Assembly (NCBI RefSeq): GCF_963676685.1 | Contig: NC_092349.1 | Location: 57,643,431-57,707,430, forward strand | Length of the DNA stretch: 64,000 nt | Source of the DNA: Mytilus edulis | Lineage: Eukaryota > Mollusca > Bivalvia > Mytilida > Mytilidae | Direction: 5' to 3' | Shown here: piece by piece, positions 61,149 through 64,000 of the stretch | Numbering within the stretch: position 1 is the first letter of the stretch | Layout: every line of letters begins with the position of its first letter | Notes under the pieces: generated by a model | Databases searched by the model: none | What the model saw: only the letters and a program-made list of their open reading frames with translations | What the model was told of the DNA's origin: nothing | Made by a program: the position numbers and the translations under genes

Positions 61149-62229
61149 ATCACAAATGCACACACGCAAGTGCTGACATATAATGTTCTGATAATTTACA
61201 GTGTTCTTCATATCTTCATTTGTGTACATTACGTGAATTGCATCATTGTTACTTTTTCCACCTCAAAGTCAAGTTTCAATATCCAACGTTAAATTCTGAC
61301 AGTAAGCTAGCATATGTTGCATTAGTTGTTTGAAACAATAGTAGTATGATAAAACAATATTGTCAACGAATGAGGTTTTGTGTGGATTGTCACATTCTTA
61401 TTGTACACATTTTTTACTTACATATTTAGTTTGTTCTGTAAACATCTGTCAGATATTCAATAAAACTTTAACCTATTTCTTCAGACTTTTGGTAACAAGG
61501 ATGATAGGTGCTTAGATTTGAGTTAACAGGGGTAAAAGCTTGACTAACAAAAAGAATAGAAAACAGACACTAAAATCAAAAGAAGCTGTTATGTTTATAT
61601 CTTTTACGAAAGCACAATTATCAGTTTTAAATGAGAGGTTTTTGCTAGCCATTCAACTATTTTCTTAATAAAAGTTCTGTTCCACGTCAGAAATTTATTA
61701 ATTATATTCTAGAAGTTTTCCAATCGTTTTGTTAATTGATACAGTCAAGTGCTTATATTTGTTATGGAATGTCCTGTTTTATATGAATCAGGTTTCTAAA
61801 CTGTTCTTATTACATTATATATCTTAAATTTGGTAAAAGTGTGCACAAAATGTGTTATTCAAAGCCTTTTGTTAAATTATGAATTGAGGCTCTTATATGT
61901 TATCCGATTCGATCTGTAAAATCTGTGTTTTAACTAAATTGATTGATTGTTGGTTGCTTTACGCCGCTTTAGCACAACAAGGTTTTAACTAAAGGATGGT
62001 TTGTCTTTTATTTTATATCAATATGGCGGACAACCACACTATTGTTGTTTTTCTTCTTTTTCAAGTTTCTAGCGATCCTTCAATTATTGAAGATTATTCG
62101 CCGGGCGTCGACTTTAAAATTTATAATTTACACTGTAGCAAGAAATAATCAAAAATAACAAAATCAAAAAATCAAAATAACGTATATATTCGAAATTTTT
62201 TTTTTTAATAAAACTGTATACATTTGATA

Positions 62230-64000
62230 ACAGAATAGTTAGGGATAGAATATGTGGATCAGAGCAGAATATGTGACCATACTCTTAAATCCCTCTACTG
62301 TACTGCATGATACTATTTGTTGGGGCAGATAGTTCCAATTTATAACTGTTTGTGGATAAAATGAATATTTATAACTGTCTTTTGATGTTTGTAATTGCCT
62401 AAATGAGTGTGGATTGCTATGTCTGGTTCTATTGTTTAGTGGAATCAAAAGGTTATGTGTTAGGACTGCAACAATTTCATGAATTATTTTGTAAAAGAAA
62501 ACAAGTCTGTATCGTAAACGCCGAGTTTGGAGTGGATACCAATTAGGTCTGTAATCACTTTAGTAACTCAGCTGATGTTATGGGAGCGGTTGCACGAGAA
62601 GCGTACTGTTCTTCTCTGAACTTTTTTGATTTGTGAAATTTGCTGTTTTTGATGTGGATTCCAGATTGTTGAGCAGAACTCTAATTTTGGTCGGAGAAGC
62701 TTTATATGCATGTGCTTTAACTTTTGGTGAGGCTATTTTGAGGTTTCTACGAATGAACCCAAGGGACTGATTTGGTTTTGATGTCATGTTATCTATATGT
62801 TTGTCCCATTTTAAATTTGATTGAAGAGTTAGGCCTAAATATTTTGTAGAGTCGACTTTTTCTAAAGAGTTATTTATAAGTGAAGTATAAAGGTTTGCGT
62901 TTTTAAGTTACACTGAGAATGTTGCACTTATCAGGATGAATATGCATGAGCCATTCCTGCTCCCACCTGCCGGCCGCTTCTAAGTCAGACTGCAATTTAT
63001 ATGCGTCATCTGGTTTTTTAATATCCCTATAAATAATACTATCATCTGTAAACAATCTTAATGTACTATGTTCAATATATTCTGCTAAATCGTTGATAAA
63101 AATAAAAAAATTAAATTGACCAAGTACTGTGGCTTGGGGTACCCCAGATGTTACAGGAATTGTATTTGATGCTTCACCTGCAAGGACTACAGTTTGTGTT
63201 CTGTTTGTTAAGAAATCTTGAATCCAATGATATGCAGTGCAATTTATACCGTAGAAACCAATTTTATACATGAGGTGGTGATGTGAAACTTTATCAAATG
63301 CTTTTGCCAAATCCAGTATTATGGTGTCTATTTGAATGTCTTTATGTGAATTTGCAAGATCTATAAATGATATTAGCGGAGTTTCACAGGAGCGGGAGGA
63401 TCGAAAACTATGTTGTAAGTCATACAGTATTTTGAATTTTTTTCAGATGTGTCATTATACTACTAGCTACAACATGTTCTAATAGTTTGCAGCAGATGCA
63501 AGTCAATGATATTGGGCGATAGTTTAAAGGATCGTGTTTGTCGCCTTTTTTTAATGCTTGATATACACTTGCGTGACGCCAGTCGTCTGGGATCTTTCCA
63601 GAGTTCAGGGATGTTTGGAATATGATTGATAAGATGGGAGTGATAGATGATTAACACTCTTTTAAAACTTTTCCATGGATGAGATCAGGCCCAGCTGCTT
63701 TGTTGATATTGATATTATGTAGAAGTAAGATGTTCTTTGTTGTTTTTTAATATCATGTTTTATTTTTTTGAGTTGGTCTTGTTTCCCTTTGCCTTTCAAT
63801 TTGTACTTTTTTCTGTTTCTCATCATTTTCTGTGGTCTGTTCTCAGTGATAGTGTATTGTAATGAGTTTTTAAATATTAACCAAAGTGTGTTTGAATCTT
63901 CACTATCTTTTTTATGTATGATCTTTTGATGTATTTCATCTATATCCTCTATTATTTTTTGCCAGTTTGCATTTTCATATTTGTATACTTTACGTGGCTT
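62230..64000 (-). mobile_element. second LINE, reverse transcriptase part, runs off the right end
   Basis: Minus-strand reading enters from the window end and shows, in order: a basic linker, GKIPDDWRHASVYQALKKGD and NYRPISLT (RT start, about 63610-63500), LDLAKAFDKVSHHHLMYKIG (about 63325-63255), SGVPQATVLGQ, LFTDDSIIY with both aspartates present, then SLGFIRRNLKIASPKVKAHA (62760-62680), and a C-terminal SFYPQTVINWNYLPQQIV (about 62370-62315) with stop near 62239. This is the reverse transcriptase of a CR1/Jockey-like LINE; the clade is tentative. Frameshifts separate the pieces and conserved positions have changed (VPQA for VPQG, FTDD for FADD). It has replaced the place where an LDLA5 class E exon would be. 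Confidence 0.85.
62903..63310 (-). pseudogene. LINE reverse transcriptase palm domain
   Basis: 135-codon open stretch. The frame continues upstream of its first ATG through DTIILDLAKAF. It carries the three RT landmarks, AKAFDKVSHHH, SGVPQ and TDDS, and continues to HPDKCNILSVT. The catalytic residues are retained here, unlike the LINE at 41-47 kb. Confidence 0.85.

Larger units (their letters stand above)
58735..61228 (+). pseudogene. LDLA5: remnant LDLa gene
   Basis: Exon 1 at 58735-58795 is intact: MNIIKAAVIVFLFRTVKSQI with donor G|GTTAGT. No class A, B or C exon is found after it. A decayed class D exon starts at 61149, collinear with LDLA3 for about 80 bases (CAAGTGCTGACATATAATGT, TTTACAGTGTTCTTCATATC). 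Its acceptor AG is AA, it has an in-frame TAA at 61181-61183, and it stops matching near 61228. Intron text typical of the region before exon E is still seen at 62030-62050 (ACCACACTATTGTTGTT), but the exon itself is gone. The unit cannot make an LDLa protein. Confidence 0.75.

Noticed and set aside
13344-61228. The cluster being one giant LDLa receptor gene
   Set aside because: Class E exons end in stop codons right after the last cysteine in LDLA1-4, and new signal-peptide exons with their own upstream blocks follow, so these are separate genes.
1-64000. CRISPR array, bacterial operon or origin
   Set aside because: No regularly spaced direct repeats of that kind. Intron-exon structure and animal repeat families show nuclear DNA of an animal.

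Overview
The window looks like AT-rich animal nuclear DNA, most likely from a marine bivalve and probably a mussel. This is inferred from short exons in long AT-rich introns with GT/AG splice sites, and from many dispersed repeat families that I associate with bivalve genomes. The ends of the window are not gene ends. The species cannot be proven from this sequence alone.

The central find, at about 13.3-61.3 kb on the plus strand, is a head-to-tail array of small genes for secreted proteins made only of LDL-receptor class A (LDLa) domains. Each gene starts with a short signal-peptide exon. Every following exon encodes one six-cysteine LDLa domain, and every exon junction is phase 1. Five domain classes (A-E) can be told apart and always occur in the same order. 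LDLA1 (13344-20117) is SP-C-D-E, 149 aa. LDLA2 (23242-25621) has broken C and D exons but intact SP and E. LDLA3 (28018-36007) is SP-A-B-C-D-E, 242 aa. A remnant E exon lies at 39713-39825. LDLA4 (50374-55572) is SP-A-B-C-D-E, 238 aa, and is a close duplicate of LDLA3. LDLA5 keeps an intact SP exon (58735-58795) but only a decayed half D exon (61149-61228). No transmembrane segment or other domain is visible, so the intact products should be extracellular. Their ligand and role are unknown. Upstream and spacer blocks are duplicated along with the genes, so the locus has grown and decayed by unequal duplication.

Left arm (1-13 kb): mostly gene-free AT-rich DNA. It holds a 49-codon double-CXXC mini-ORF (920-1069), a fragment of a retroelement 3' region (about 6.04-6.31 kb), and on the minus strand a two-exon C-terminal piece of a Harbinger-like (DDE_Tnp_4) transposase with a SWIM zinc finger (8195-9460).

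Transposable elements: a decayed but nearly full-length LINE on the minus strand fills 41.24-47.72 kb. It is interrupted by a Penelope-like retroelement fragment, by a plus-strand LINE 3' fragment with a readable 7-bp target-site duplication, and by a short dispersed repeat. A second LINE runs off the right end (62.2-64.0 kb, minus). A non-autonomous Helitron (14487-15239), a tRNA-derived SINE (about 22.15-22.51 kb) and several foldback/MITE-like elements lie in introns and spacers. No rRNA gene, intact tRNA gene, CRISPR array, origin or operon was seen.
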